Shown here in pieces: positions 15,297-23,762 of a stretch of 42,015 bases of DNA. Below the pieces are notes generated by a model. It was not told the DNA's origin. It saw only the letters and a list, made by a program, of their open reading frames with translations, and searched no databases. How positions within the stretch are numbered: position 1 is the stretch's first letter; every line of letters begins with the position of its first letter. The stretch lies in assembly GCA_002414665.1 (NCBI GenBank), contig DIAF01000032.1:65823-107837 (forward strand), written 5' to 3'. The stretch comes from Halieaceae bacterium UBA5085 (GTDB taxonomy: Bacteria > Pseudomonadota > Gammaproteobacteria > Pseudomonadales > Halieaceae). The position numbers and the translations under genes were made by a program.

Positions 15297-17917
15297 TGCG
15301 CTCACACCCTCTGCTTCACGCCTACGACGCGCTGGTTTTGCGCCGGCCCTGGCTCTCCCTGGGCCTGGTTGCACTGCTGCTGGCGCTCAGCGCATCCCAG
15401 CTGGGCAAAATCAAGCTCGATGCCTCTGCCGACTCCCTGATGCTGCAAGGCGACCCGGCACTGGATTTCTTTCGCGAGGTCTCCGCCGAGTACGGTGCCG
15501 AGGACTTCCTGCTGCTGACCTGGCAACCCGAGGCTCCGCTGCTCAGCGACGCGTCGCTGGACCCGCTGCGGCGGATGGCGGACGAATTGCGTGCACTGCC
15601 GCGTGTATCCTCGGTGGTGACGGTGTGGGATGTGCCCCTGTTGGAAAGTCCGCCGGTCAGTCTCTCTGATATTACATCGGGCGACCCGCTACCCAGTCTC
15701 AACGACCCGGATGTGGACCGCGCCATGGCGCTCGAGGAGTTCACCACCAGCCCCATTTACGCCGAGTTGCTGGCCAGTCGCGCCGGAGACCTGACGGCGG
15801 TGCAGGTCAACCTGCAGCGTGACACGCGTTACTTCGACCTGCTGCAGCAGCGTGACGCCCTGCGCGCCATGGCGGAGGCGGGCACCCTGAGTGCTGCCGA
15901 GCAGGAAGCCCTGCACGCTGTTGAAATCGACTTCAAGGCGCACACGGCGAAAGCCCTAGAGCAACAGAGCGAACTGGTGCAGTCGGTCCGCACGATCGCC
16001 GATGGATACCGGCAGCATGCGCGGATTTTCGTCGGCGGGGTGCCGATGATTACCGCGGACATGGTCAGTTTTGTGCGCAGCGATCTGGTGCTGTTCGGCA
16101 CTGCGATACTCGGGGTGATGCTGGTGGTGCTCGCGCTGATATTCCGCCGCGTGCGCTGGACCGTGATACCGCTGGCCACCTGCATGGCCTCGGTGATCGT
16201 GATGCTGGGCCTGCTGGGTTGGCTGGACTGGCGCATGACGGTCATCTCCTCGAACTTCGTCGCCGTGTTGCTCATCATCAGCCTGGCGATTGCGATACAC
16301 CTGGTGGTGCGCTACCGGGAGTTGCATGCGGAGGACCCGGAGGGGGATTTGCACGATCGCGTGCTGCAAACCGTCGCCCTGATGGCGGTACCCTGCGTCT
16401 ACACAGGGGTCACCACCATTGTGGCGTTCATGTCGCTGGTGGTGTCCGGCATCCAGCCGGTGATCGACTTCGGCTGGATGATGACCGTGGGCATCCTGGT
16501 GGCCTTGGTCCTGGCTTTCGTCATGGTGCCCTGCCTGATCGAAGTGTGGCCCAAGGGGCGCCCCTTCCGTTTCCGCCAGGAGGGAGAGCCGCTGACCCTG
16601 CACTTTGCCCGGGCCACGGAGCACTTTGGCAAAACCATTCTGCTGGCCACCGCCGTGGTGATCGGCCTGACAGCCCTCGGCATCTCCCGCCTGCAGGTGG
16701 AGAACCGTTTTATCGATTATTTCAAGGAGACCACCGAGATCTACCAGGGTATGGAGCTGTTGGACTCCCGGCTCGGTGGCACCATTCCGCTGGACATCAT
16801 TTTTTCCGGCCCGGAAGCCGACGCCCCGCTGCCCGGCCTGGAGGATATGCAGCCGGCTGCCGAACCACCCGCGGACGACGATCCGTTCCTCGATGCCGAG
16901 GCGGCAGATTTCGACGTGGCCGGTGACGTGGGCATGGACGAGTGGGGCGATGAGTTTGGCGGCGGCTTCGATGAGTTCAGTGGCGGCGGCGAAAGCTTTA
17001 CCCCCAGCTACTGGTTCAGCCTGGAGGGCATGCGCGTACTGGATGCTGCTCACCAGCATGTTGCGCGACAGGAAGAGACCGGCAAGGTGCTTTCCCTGTC
17101 GACCACCTTCGCGGTGGTAAAAGACCTGCTGGGCGAGGATATCGGTAGCGTGGAGCTGGCACTGGTGCAGAAAAGCCTGCCAGCGGACGTTGCCGAGCTG
17201 ATGGTCGACCCCTACTTTTCCGAAGCGAAGGAGCAGGCGCGGATCACCGTGCGGGTGAAGGAAACCAGCGAGGAACTGCGCCGGGATGCCTTCCTGTCTC
17301 GCCTGCACACCGAGCTGGTGGACGTCACTGGCATGGCGCCGGAGCGCATCCGTTTCACCGGCATGCTGGTGCTCTACAACAACGTGTTGCAAAGTCTGTT
17401 CAAGTCCCAGATTCTCACGCTGGGCGCGGTCTTTGTTGCCATCATGCTGATGTTCCTGCTGCTGTTCCGCTCTCTGTCGCTGGCCTTTATCGCCCTGGCG
17501 CCAAACATCGTGGCAGCCGGTATGGTGCTTGGTGTCATGGGGCTCGCCGGCATTCCGCTGGATATCATGACCATTACCATCGCCGCGATCGTGGTGGGTA
17601 TCGGCGTGGACGACTGTATCCACTACGTGCACAGGTTCCAGCGCGAGTTCCCACTTGATCGCAACTATCTGGCTGCCATGTACCGGTGCCACCGCAGCAT
17701 CGGCCGTGCCATGTACTACACCACGGTCACCGTGGTAATCGGCTTCTCGATGCTGACGCTGTCCAATTTCAACCCGAGCATTTATTTCGGCCTGCTGACG
17801 GTGCTGGCCATGACGGTCGCGGTTGTTGGTGCTCTGTTGTTGCTGCCGAAACTGATTCTGCTGTTGCGCCCGCTGGGCCCCGAGGACGACGCAGCGCCGG
17901 TAGCGGGGGATCGCTGA
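15296..17917 (+). CDS. RND superfamily (MMPL-type) transporter
   Basis: An 873-residue inner-membrane protein with two repeated halves: one N-terminal helix (about 15-37), a large periplasmic loop, a block of helices (about 260-425), a second loop, and a second block (about 700-860). HIGH-similarity RND marks include GVTTIVAFMSLVVS and the GIGVDDCIHYVHRF segment in helix 10. Relatives move lipids, hopanoids or hydrophobic compounds; the substrate here is unknown. The second periplasmic loop has an unusual Asp/Glu/Gly-rich insertion at about 521-571. The ATG overlaps the mpl stop (TGATG), and the gene's own stop overlaps the next ATG. Confidence 0.88.
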   Translation: MRSHPLLHAYDALVLRRPWLSLGLVALLLALSASQLGKIKLDASADSLMLQGDPALDFFREVSAEYGAEDFLLLTWQPEAPLLSDASLDPLRRMADELRALPRVSSVVTVWDVPLLESPPVSLSDITSGDPLPSLNDPDVDRAMALEEFTTSPIYAELLASRAGDLTAVQVNLQRDTRYFDLLQQRDALRAMAEAGTLSAAEQEALHAVEIDFKAHTAKALEQQSELVQSVRTIADGYRQHARIFVGGVPMITADMVSFVRSDLVLFGTAILGVMLVVLALIFRRVRWTVIPLATCMASVIVMLGLLGWLDWRMTVISSNFVAVLLIISLAIAIHLVVRYRELHAEDPEGDLHDRVLQTVALMAVPCVYTGVTTIVAFMSLVVSGIQPVIDFGWMMTVGILVALVLAFVMVPCLIEVWPKGRPFRFRQEGEPLTLHFARATEHFGKTILLATAVVIGLTALGISRLQVENRFIDYFKETTEIYQGMELLDSRLGGTIPLDIIFSGPEADAPLPGLEDMQPAAEPPADDDPFLDAEAADFDVAGDVGMDEWGDEFGGGFDEFSGGGESFTPSYWFSLEGMRVLDAAHQHVARQEETGKVLSLSTTFAVVKDLLGEDIGSVELALVQKSLPADVAELMVDPYFSEAKEQARITVRVKETSEELRRDAFLSRLHTELVDVTGMAPERIRFTGMLVLYNNVLQSLFKSQILTLGAVFVAIMLMFLLLFRSLSLAFIALAPNIVAAGMVLGVMGLAGIPLDIMTITIAAIVVGIGVDDCIHYVHRFQREFPLDRNYLAAMYRCHRSIGRAMYYTTVTVVIGFSMLTLSNFNPSIYFGLLTVLAMTVAVVGALLLLPKLILLLRPLGPEDDAAPVAGDR

Positions 17918-18174
17918 TGCAGTGTCGGGCCGGCTGCGGTGCCTGCTGTGTGGCGCCCTCCATCGTCACCCCGTTTTTTGGCATGCCGCAGGGCAAGCCT
18001 GCGGGCGTGCCCTGTGTCCACCTGACTCCTGAGCGCCTCTGCGCGCTGTTCGGCGACCACAGGCGGCCGGCCGTATGCAGCGCTTTTCAGGCCGACATCG
18101 AGGTGTGTGGTGACAGCCGTGCGGCCGCACTGGCCAACCTGGAGCAGCTGGAAATCCTCAGCCGCCCCGACTGA
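17917..18174 (+). CDS. Small YkgJ-type cysteine-cluster protein
   Basis: An 85-residue protein starting MQCRAGCGACCVAPS with the CxxxCxxCC pattern of the YkgJ/zinc- or iron-cluster family. Further cysteines occur in PCVHL, LCALF, VCSAF and VCGD, giving nine in 85 residues. The family probably binds zinc or an iron-sulfur cluster, and its role is unknown. The ATG overlaps the transporter stop by one base. The short length compared with typical YkgJ proteins (about 110 residues or more) fits the YcgN-like small subgroup. Confidence 0.8.
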   Translation: MQCRAGCGACCVAPSIVTPFFGMPQGKPAGVPCVHLTPERLCALFGDHRRPAVCSAFQADIEVCGDSRAAALANLEQLEILSRPD

Positions 18175-18187
18175 ACAGGAGTTCCTG

Positions 18188-18787
18188 ATGTCCGCGACAG
18201 AACTGCCCCTCTTCCCGCTCTCGGCGGTGTTACTGCCCTACGGCAAAATGCCCCTGCAGATATTCGAGCAGCGCTACCTGGACCTGATTCGCGACTGCAT
18301 GAAGAGTGGCACCGGCTTTGGTGTGGTCTGGCTGCGGCGCGGCGAGGAGGTGGCGTCCAAAGGCTCGCGCCAGCAGTTGGGTGATCTCGGTACGCTGGCC
18401 CGTATCGTTGACTTCGACCAGCTGCCCAACGGCTTGCTCGGGGTAACGATCGAGGGGCGGGAGCGCTTCCACCTCAGCGGCACGCGGGTGGCCGCCAACG
18501 GCCTGGTGCTTGGCAACGTCGTGTTCGAGGCAATGCCGGAACCGGCGGCACTCGACCCGGCCTGGCTGTCCCTGAGCGAAATCCTGGAGAACCTGAAGCA
18601 GCATCCACACGTGCGGCGCATGGGCCTGGACATCGACTTTGAAGACGCCTGGCAGGTCGGCTATACCCTCGCCCAGCTGCTGCCGCTGGAAGAGTCACTC
18701 AAATACGCGCTGCTCAACGCCGGTGATATCGAGGCGTTGATGGATCAGCTCGATCTGATTCTGAGCGATATCAGCGGCGAGGGTTGA
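18188..18787 (+). CDS. LON N-terminal (substrate-binding) domain protein
   Basis: A 199-residue stand-alone LON domain without the AAA+ or protease parts. Conserved marks are LPLFPLSAVLLPYGKMPLQIFEQRYLDLI at the N-terminus and the GFGVVWLRRG and GTLARIVDFDQLPNG strands. The start at 18188 is fixed by AGGAG ending eight bases upstream. Such proteins are common in gammaproteobacteria; their function is not established, though peptide or adaptor binding is suspected. It lies 13 bases after the cysteine-cluster gene and closes the mpl operon. Confidence 0.9.
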   Translation: MSATELPLFPLSAVLLPYGKMPLQIFEQRYLDLIRDCMKSGTGFGVVWLRRGEEVASKGSRQQLGDLGTLARIVDFDQLPNGLLGVTIEGRERFHLSGTRVAANGLVLGNVVFEAMPEPAALDPAWLSLSEILENLKQHPHVRRMGLDIDFEDAWQVGYTLAQLLPLEESLKYALLNAGDIEALMDQLDLILSDISGEG

Positions 18788-18803
18788 GTGCCACTGCCTT
18801 TTG

Positions 18804-19451
18804 TCAGTCCGCTGACAGTTTGCTGAGCAGGGCTTCAGCCTCGGCTTTGCGCGTGGCGTCCGCAGCGTCCCTGCCGGGGCGTGGCGCCGCGTTCAACACC
18901 CGCTGCAGGTGTGTTTTTGCGCGCTCGGTTTCGCCTTCGCCAGCGAGGAACTCGGCGAGGAAGAAATTGCTGTCGATGCCCTCGGGGTTGGCCTCAAGGC
19001 CGGCTTCCAGGTACTTCAGGGCCTTTTTGTTGTTGCCAAAACCCACCGGCCAGCCGGGCACGCGGGCGTACAGGGTGCCGAGGCTGGTGAGTGCAGCGCC
19101 TTCACTGACGGCGGGTTCGATAGCCACAGCTCGCTCAAAGTCGTCCCTGGCGGCTTTGGCGTAGCCCAGTGCGTCCAGACCACCGACAACACCGGCGAAA
19201 GATGAGCGCACGATGCCACACCAGGTGAGGGCCTGCGGGTCATCGGGCTGGGCCGCCAGCAGCGTGTCGCAGCGCTCCAGCAACTCGCCATAGGCCGCTT
19301 CCTGCTCCTGTGCGGCCAGCTCGAAATTGACATGCTCCCACTGTGTGCGCAGTGCAGCCACTTCCGCCTCAACCGAGCCAAGGCTCGGCAGGGCGGTGAC
19401 AGAGAGTGCAAGGGTGCACAAAAGGGCGGTGCAGGATCGGAACAGTTTCAT
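18804..19451 (-). CDS. Exported tetratricopeptide-repeat protein
   Basis: A 215-residue protein with a signal peptide (MKLFRSCTALLCTLALSVTA). Helical repeat units of TPR type follow, e.g. AKAARDDFERAVAIEP, KALKYLEAGLEANPEG and ERAKTHLQRVLNAAPRP. Residues around GTLYARVPGWPVGFGNNKKAL resemble TRAP-associated TPR proteins, but no transporter subunit is adjacent and I do not assign that role. It lies 56 bases after phoD on the same strand, so may be co-expressed with it. GGAG precedes the ATG, and immediately before that is an Hfq/Crc-like AACAACAAC. Confidence 0.8.
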   Translation of the reverse strand: MKLFRSCTALLCTLALSVTALPSLGSVEAEVAALRTQWEHVNFELAAQEQEAAYGELLERCDTLLAAQPDDPQALTWCGIVRSSFAGVVGGLDALGYAKAARDDFERAVAIEPAVSEGAALTSLGTLYARVPGWPVGFGNNKKALKYLEAGLEANPEGIDSNFFLAEFLAGEGETERAKTHLQRVLNAAPRPGRDAADATRKAEAEALLSKLSAD

Positions 19452-19464
19452 GGCAGAAGTCTCC

Positions 19465-19473
19465 GTTGTTGTT
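19465..19473 (-). promoter_or_regulatory. Hfq/Crc-like CA motif next to a ribosome site
   Basis: AACAACAAC abuts the GGAG ribosome site of the TPR gene. In Pseudomonas, AANAANAA motifs at this position are bound by Hfq and Crc to block translation. The match is exact to that short pattern, but a short pattern can occur by chance. Confidence 0.4.
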
Positions 19474-19507
19474 GTCGCAACTATACGGATAAAACCTTAG
19501 CTCAGTC

Positions 19508-21193
19508 TTAGCCTTCTTCGTGAACAGCATAGTGCAGATGCGGACCATCGTGGAGCACTGCCACGCTGCGCAGGGTCTGAGTCCTGTAGTCTCGGCTCAA
19601 AATAGTGTCTACGCCGACGAAGTCGGCTCGAAGTTGCGCTTCAGTAACACGCACGCGGAGGTAACCGTTGCTGATGCCGTCAGTCCACTGAACCTCTGGG
19701 TTGCTGGTAATCAGACGACTGTCCATCAGGCGGGCTCCCTCTGTACCAAACTCCAGAAAGTCGCCGGGTGAGGTGATGCCCGTGGTCCCGAGTTCTACGC
19801 CCATCGGGTGCCCCTCGTCAGTGTGAAGTGTATTTTGCCAGAAGCTGTGACTGTCTCCGGTCAGCACTACCAGATCGCTGGCACCTGCATGGCGACAGCT
19901 CTGGTAAAACGCCTCTCGCGCTCTCGGGTAGCCGTCCCAGGGGTCCAGGTAAAGTGGCAGGCCGAGTTCGCCCAGCCGCTGGAAATACCTCGCACGCTGC
20001 AGGCTATCACGTGATACTCGCGCCTCGAGGTAGGCCATATCACTGTCCGAGAGCCTTGGTGAGGCCATCCTTGCCATGGGGATCTGGTTGCCGATCAGCC
20101 GCCATGGGCGCCCAGCCGCTACCGATTCGGCCAGTGCCCCCGCGGCGAAGGCCTGCATCTCCGCGGACAACATGTCCCGCCCGGGTGCGCCCACAATCTC
20201 ACTGAGGAATCGCTCAGCAGCGGCCGGTGTCATCTCCCGCAGAGTCTCGATGTCGTAGTCGACCTGTTGCGAGCGGCCCGTATGCCGTGTCTCCAGGGTC
20301 ACCAGCGACGCGAGGTTGCCGAAGCGGAAGTGCCGCCAGTGGGCTGCAGGGTCGTCATCTGGGCCGGGATCTCGCACGGGCATCCATTCATACCAGGCCT
20401 GCAGCGACACTTGGCGTCGCCTGTCCCAGCGTCCTTCCGTAGCAGGCTGGTGGTTCTCGGCTCCATCTCGCCAGGGATTATTGGTGGATTCGTGATCGTC
20501 CCAGAGGGGAATCAGTGGGTGCGCGGCGTGCATGACCTGCGCCTGCGTGTCAGCCTTGTACTGCGCGTGCCGCAACCGGTAGTCCTCGAGAGAGACCATC
20601 TCGCGTGGAGGCACATGCTGGCGGCCCAGCTGTGCACCGATTCCCCCGCCGTAGCCGTCTGGCCCATATTCGTACAGATAGTCGCCAAGGTGCAGAACGA
20701 AGTCGATTGAGTCATCCCGTGCTATCGCTTCATAGGCGTTGAAATAGCCAAACGGGAGGTTGGAGCAGGAGGCGACCGCGAGTCCCAGCGCGTCCAGTGC
20801 GCCGCTGGCCAGGGTGCGCGTACGGCCTGTCGGTGATGAATGCTGGTTGAAATGAAAGCGGTAGTAGTAGACGGCCCCGGGGGCCAGGTCACTGACAACC
20901 ACTTTCACGGTGTAGTCGCGGTGCGGCCCGGTGGCGACGGTTCCGCTCCGCAGGACGCTCTGGAAATCAGGAGTTTGTGCCAGTTCCCACCGACATTCGG
21001 CAGACTGTATCGTAGTGGTCAGGCGTGTCCAGAGCACAACAGAGTTGTTTTCCGGGTCGCCGCTTGCAACGCCATGCCGGAAGGGGTTCCCTGGGTCGGC
21101 CGACACCACGGGTACACGCAGACCTGCAGGTAGCAGCAGACTGGCGGAAAGCCCCGACAGCATCTGACGTCGAGTGAGTGGCAGGCGCTTCAT
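19508..21193 (-). CDS. phoD: PhoD-family alkaline phosphatase, probably Tat-exported
   Basis: A 561-residue phosphoesterase. The N-terminus MKRLPLTRRQMLSGLSASLLL is a twin-arginine-type signal. An N-terminal PhoD domain (GVASGDPENNSVVLWTRL) precedes the metallophosphatase core with ASCSNLPFGYFNAY, VLHLGDYLYEYG, LWDDHESTNN and VVLTGDSHSFW, the metal ligands of the family. Relatives are calcium- and iron-dependent enzymes that release phosphate from mono- and diesters outside the cytoplasm. GGAG lies before the ATG. It is downstream of a TonB receptor whose promoter has Pho-box-like repeats, separated from it by an intrinsic terminator. Confidence 0.93.
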   Translation of the reverse strand: MKRLPLTRRQMLSGLSASLLLPAGLRVPVVSADPGNPFRHGVASGDPENNSVVLWTRLTTTIQSAECRWELAQTPDFQSVLRSGTVATGPHRDYTVKVVVSDLAPGAVYYYRFHFNQHSSPTGRTRTLASGALDALGLAVASCSNLPFGYFNAYEAIARDDSIDFVLHLGDYLYEYGPDGYGGGIGAQLGRQHVPPREMVSLEDYRLRHAQYKADTQAQVMHAAHPLIPLWDDHESTNNPWRDGAENHQPATEGRWDRRRQVSLQAWYEWMPVRDPGPDDDPAAHWRHFRFGNLASLVTLETRHTGRSQQVDYDIETLREMTPAAAERFLSEIVGAPGRDMLSAEMQAFAAGALAESVAAGRPWRLIGNQIPMARMASPRLSDSDMAYLEARVSRDSLQRARYFQRLGELGLPLYLDPWDGYPRAREAFYQSCRHAGASDLVVLTGDSHSFWQNTLHTDEGHPMGVELGTTGITSPGDFLEFGTEGARLMDSRLITSNPEVQWTDGISNGYLRVRVTEAQLRADFVGVDTILSRDYRTQTLRSVAVLHDGPHLHYAVHEEG

Positions 21194-21210
21194 TGCTATC
21201 TCCTTGCGTC

Positions 21211-21237
21211 AATAAAAAAGCCGACCCGAAGGCCGGC
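21211..21237 (-). terminator. Rho-independent terminator between TonB receptor and phoD
   Basis: On the minus strand, GCCGGCC-TTCG-GGTCGGC forms a 7-bp stem with a UUCG tetraloop, followed directly by TTTTTTATT. It lies after the receptor stop and about 18 bases before the phoD ATG, leaving no obvious room for a phoD promoter. PhoD expression may therefore depend on readthrough, at a level below the receptor. Confidence 0.9.
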
Positions 21238-21258
21238 AAGCAGGCTTTTTCTGGGGTC

Positions 21259-23613
21259 TTAAAGGTCTACGGTCAATGAGGCGGATACGGTACGTGGGGC
21301 CCCTATCCACGCTCCCTCACCGGCGATGCCGCCGAGGTAGTCCTCATCAAAGGCATTATTGATCAGCAGCGTAACGCTCCAGTTGTCCCCGCCATTCAGC
21401 GTGAGATAGGCGTCAACAGTCGTGTAACTATCAGCAACCCAGCTGTTGTCGAGGCGTATGGGGCGTTCACCCGTGTGCTTCCCACTGATGCCTGCAGCCA
21501 GTCTGTTGCCGGTCCAGTCCAGCGACAACACCAATTGCTGGTCGGGGATGCCGACCACATCGTTCCCTGGCTGAATGCCCAGGCCCGCGTCAACCGCGGC
21601 GTCCCCTGTGCCGACGTAGCTGGCATCGTTCAGGGTGAAGGCGCCGTACAGGGAAAGGCTGTCGCTGATCTGGAAGTCGGCTGTGAGCTCAAGGCCGTCC
21701 GATTCAATGCCGCCGGCATTGAAGTAGGTGCCGTTGGTGCCAATCAGATAGTCCGGCCCCGCAGCGCTTTCCGGGCTGAGAAAAATAATGCGGTTCTCGA
21801 AGTCGATCTGGAATGCCGTGGCACTCAGCAGCAAAGGCCCGTTGCGGTAGCGCAGGCCGGCCTCCAGGTTCTCCGCGGTCTCGGGCTCAAGGGCGTCGAG
21901 GTCAGACTCGGGACGCTCCAGGATTTCGTCGTATATGGCCTTGAAATTCTCCGCATAGCCGGCGAACACTTCGAGTCCCTCTAAGGGCGTTTCCCAGAGC
22001 ACGCCGCCGGAGAACAGGATGTCCGAGTCAGAGTCCACTTTGACATCTGTGGTCTCGCCAAAGTTGTCCCGGCGCTCCAGGTCAACCAGGAACTGCTTGA
22101 TGCCCAGGGTGAGTTGCAGCGATGCGATTTGCACGCTGTCTTCCGCGTACCATTTCAGGACCTCCTGCGGATAAGTGCGATTGTACTGCGTCCAGTAGGG
22201 CTGGTTGTCGAACTCGATGCCCACGCGCGCATCGGTAAGCTTCTGCCATGTGCGGGTTTCATCGCGCTGCTGGTCTTCATACCAGAGACCGGCGCGCAGC
22301 GTGTTGTCGAGGCCACCGAGGTCCATGGTCCAGTCGCCGTCGAGCATGAAACCGTACCGTTCCTTCTTGTAGTTGGTGTGGCGATAGGATTGCACCGGAA
22401 TGGCGCCGGCGGCGTAACAGGCGGGATCGTACTCGGATCCTGCGCCACCGTAGGGGAAGGTAATGGAGGATGTGCACCCCGGGCGCGGGCTGAGGGCGTT
22501 GCCGGCGCCGTCGACGAAGAAGATGCGTCCCAGCGCATTGCCGCCATTGACGCGGGCATTGCCCAGTACTTCTGATTGGGGTCCCGCGCCATCGTTGACC
22601 ACATCCACCAGGTAGGGAGGAATCCAGTCGCCGCGACCTTCGTTATCATGGTAGTAGCCGCCGACTGTCAGGCGCAGGCCGCTGCTGATTTCCATGTTGG
22701 CCTTGACATAGGCCAGCATATTTTCGCGCAGTGTAGACCACCCCCGCCGGTAGACCTGGTCCACGTAGGGAATCCCGGTCCAGATGTCTGTGAGCCGATC
22801 CCATTCAGGATTGCTGATGAATTCATCGGGGCTAAACAGGCGCTGATAGTTGTCCTCGTGCGTATCATCGTAAGACGCATAAGCGGTGATATCAGTGTTT
22901 CCCAGCTCGAAAATCATCTTGCCAGCCAGGTGATCCCGTTCGTTCTCTGCTGCCCCGTTGACCCAGTCACTGGCACTTTGGTGAGAGGCAGAGAACCATG
23001 CACGAAGGCCATTCCTGAGACGACCGGTGTCGACACGCGCGTAGTAGCGTTCAGCGTCATACTCGCCGGCGGAGCCCTGAAAACGGACACGCGCCTCTTC
23101 CTCGGGGTCGTCTGATACAAAATCAATGGTGCCGCCCAGCGCATCGAGTGCGCGTGAGGCAATGTCTGCTGTGCCCTGGGAAACAGTCACGGTGCGCAGG
23201 TTGGCGGTATCCAGATAGCGGTTAGCCTTCGCGCCACCACCGTAGCTGCTGCCTCCATTGGGGATGCCATCCAGCGTTGTGCCGATCTGTTGTTCGTCAA
23301 GGCTGTTCTGGAAGCCGCGTACTGCAATGGTAGTAGACCAGTCGTCAAAGCCGTAGGCGTCGCCTTCCTGAATTGAAACACCGGGAAGGTTGTCGATAAG
23401 CGCGTTTACACTGGTCATTGGGGACTGCTGCATTTTCATGCTGTCTGTCACCATGTTGTTACCGTAGTACTGGCTGCGAGCAACGACGGTGATTTCTTCC
23501 AGCGAGTTGTTCTCACCTTGCGCGCCTGCGGCGGCAGTGAGTGAGAGCCCGCCGGTCAGCGCCAGGCGCACGAGAAGCACACTCGGACGACGAGAAAAAT
23601 TCGGTTGATACAT
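21259..23613 (-). CDS. TonB-dependent outer-membrane receptor (phosphate-starvation linked)
   Basis: A 784-residue receptor with a signal peptide ending near AAGAQG. The plug domain (about 40-170) contains MTSVNALIDNLPGVSIQEGDAYG, TTIAVRGFQ and VTVSQGTADIASRALDALGG. A long beta-barrel with many aromatic girdle residues follows, ending in SASLTVDL. The last residue is Leu rather than the common Phe. Context suggests uptake of a phosphorus-bearing ligand: the promoter has Pho-box-like repeats and the next gene is phoD. The ligand cannot be read from the sequence. GGGGAAGGG precedes the ATG. Confidence 0.9.
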   Translation of the reverse strand: MYQPNFSRRPSVLLVRLALTGGLSLTAAAGAQGENNSLEEITVVARSQYYGNNMVTDSMKMQQSPMTSVNALIDNLPGVSIQEGDAYGFDDWSTTIAVRGFQNSLDEQQIGTTLDGIPNGGSSYGGGAKANRYLDTANLRTVTVSQGTADIASRALDALGGTIDFVSDDPEEEARVRFQGSAGEYDAERYYARVDTGRLRNGLRAWFSASHQSASDWVNGAAENERDHLAGKMIFELGNTDITAYASYDDTHEDNYQRLFSPDEFISNPEWDRLTDIWTGIPYVDQVYRRGWSTLRENMLAYVKANMEISSGLRLTVGGYYHDNEGRGDWIPPYLVDVVNDGAGPQSEVLGNARVNGGNALGRIFFVDGAGNALSPRPGCTSSITFPYGGAGSEYDPACYAAGAIPVQSYRHTNYKKERYGFMLDGDWTMDLGGLDNTLRAGLWYEDQQRDETRTWQKLTDARVGIEFDNQPYWTQYNRTYPQEVLKWYAEDSVQIASLQLTLGIKQFLVDLERRDNFGETTDVKVDSDSDILFSGGVLWETPLEGLEVFAGYAENFKAIYDEILERPESDLDALEPETAENLEAGLRYRNGPLLLSATAFQIDFENRIIFLSPESAAGPDYLIGTNGTYFNAGGIESDGLELTADFQISDSLSLYGAFTLNDASYVGTGDAAVDAGLGIQPGNDVVGIPDQQLVLSLDWTGNRLAAGISGKHTGERPIRLDNSWVADSYTTVDAYLTLNGGDNWSVTLLINNAFDEDYLGGIAGEGAWIGAPRTVSASLTVDL

Positions 23614-23699
23614 ACCCTTCCCCAGTTCATTAAAACGTTGGTGTGAGGCGCGGCGTCAGGCTGATGTATTTTTCGTGCAGCCCTGTGCCGGCAACCAGC

Positions 23700-23755
23700 A
23701 ATTTAGGGGTTGGATATGAACGCGCCGTGAAGCGGGGATGATGCTTTTGTGAAGC
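23700..23755 (-). promoter_or_regulatory. Double Pho-box-like promoter of the TonB/phoD unit
   Basis: Four 7-mers lie exactly 11 bases apart on the minus strand: GCTTCAC, GCATCAT, GCTTCAC and CGTTCAT (23755-23716), each separated by four bases. The PhoB unit is CTGTCAT with the same 7+4 spacing; these copies keep the TCA(T/C) core. Ten bases after the last unit is TAAATT (23705-23700), where the -10 element of PhoB-activated promoters lies. The expected start is about 80 bases before the receptor ATG. Confidence 0.65.
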
Positions 23756-23762
23756 TAGTTGA

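Noticed and set aside
13794..15374. A 526-codon minus-strand frame opposite mpl
   Set aside because: Shadow of mpl; no recognisable domains and typical antisense composition.
15956..17692. A 578-codon minus-strand frame opposite the RND transporter
   Set aside because: His/Gln-rich antisense translation of a membrane-protein gene; no start signal or motif.
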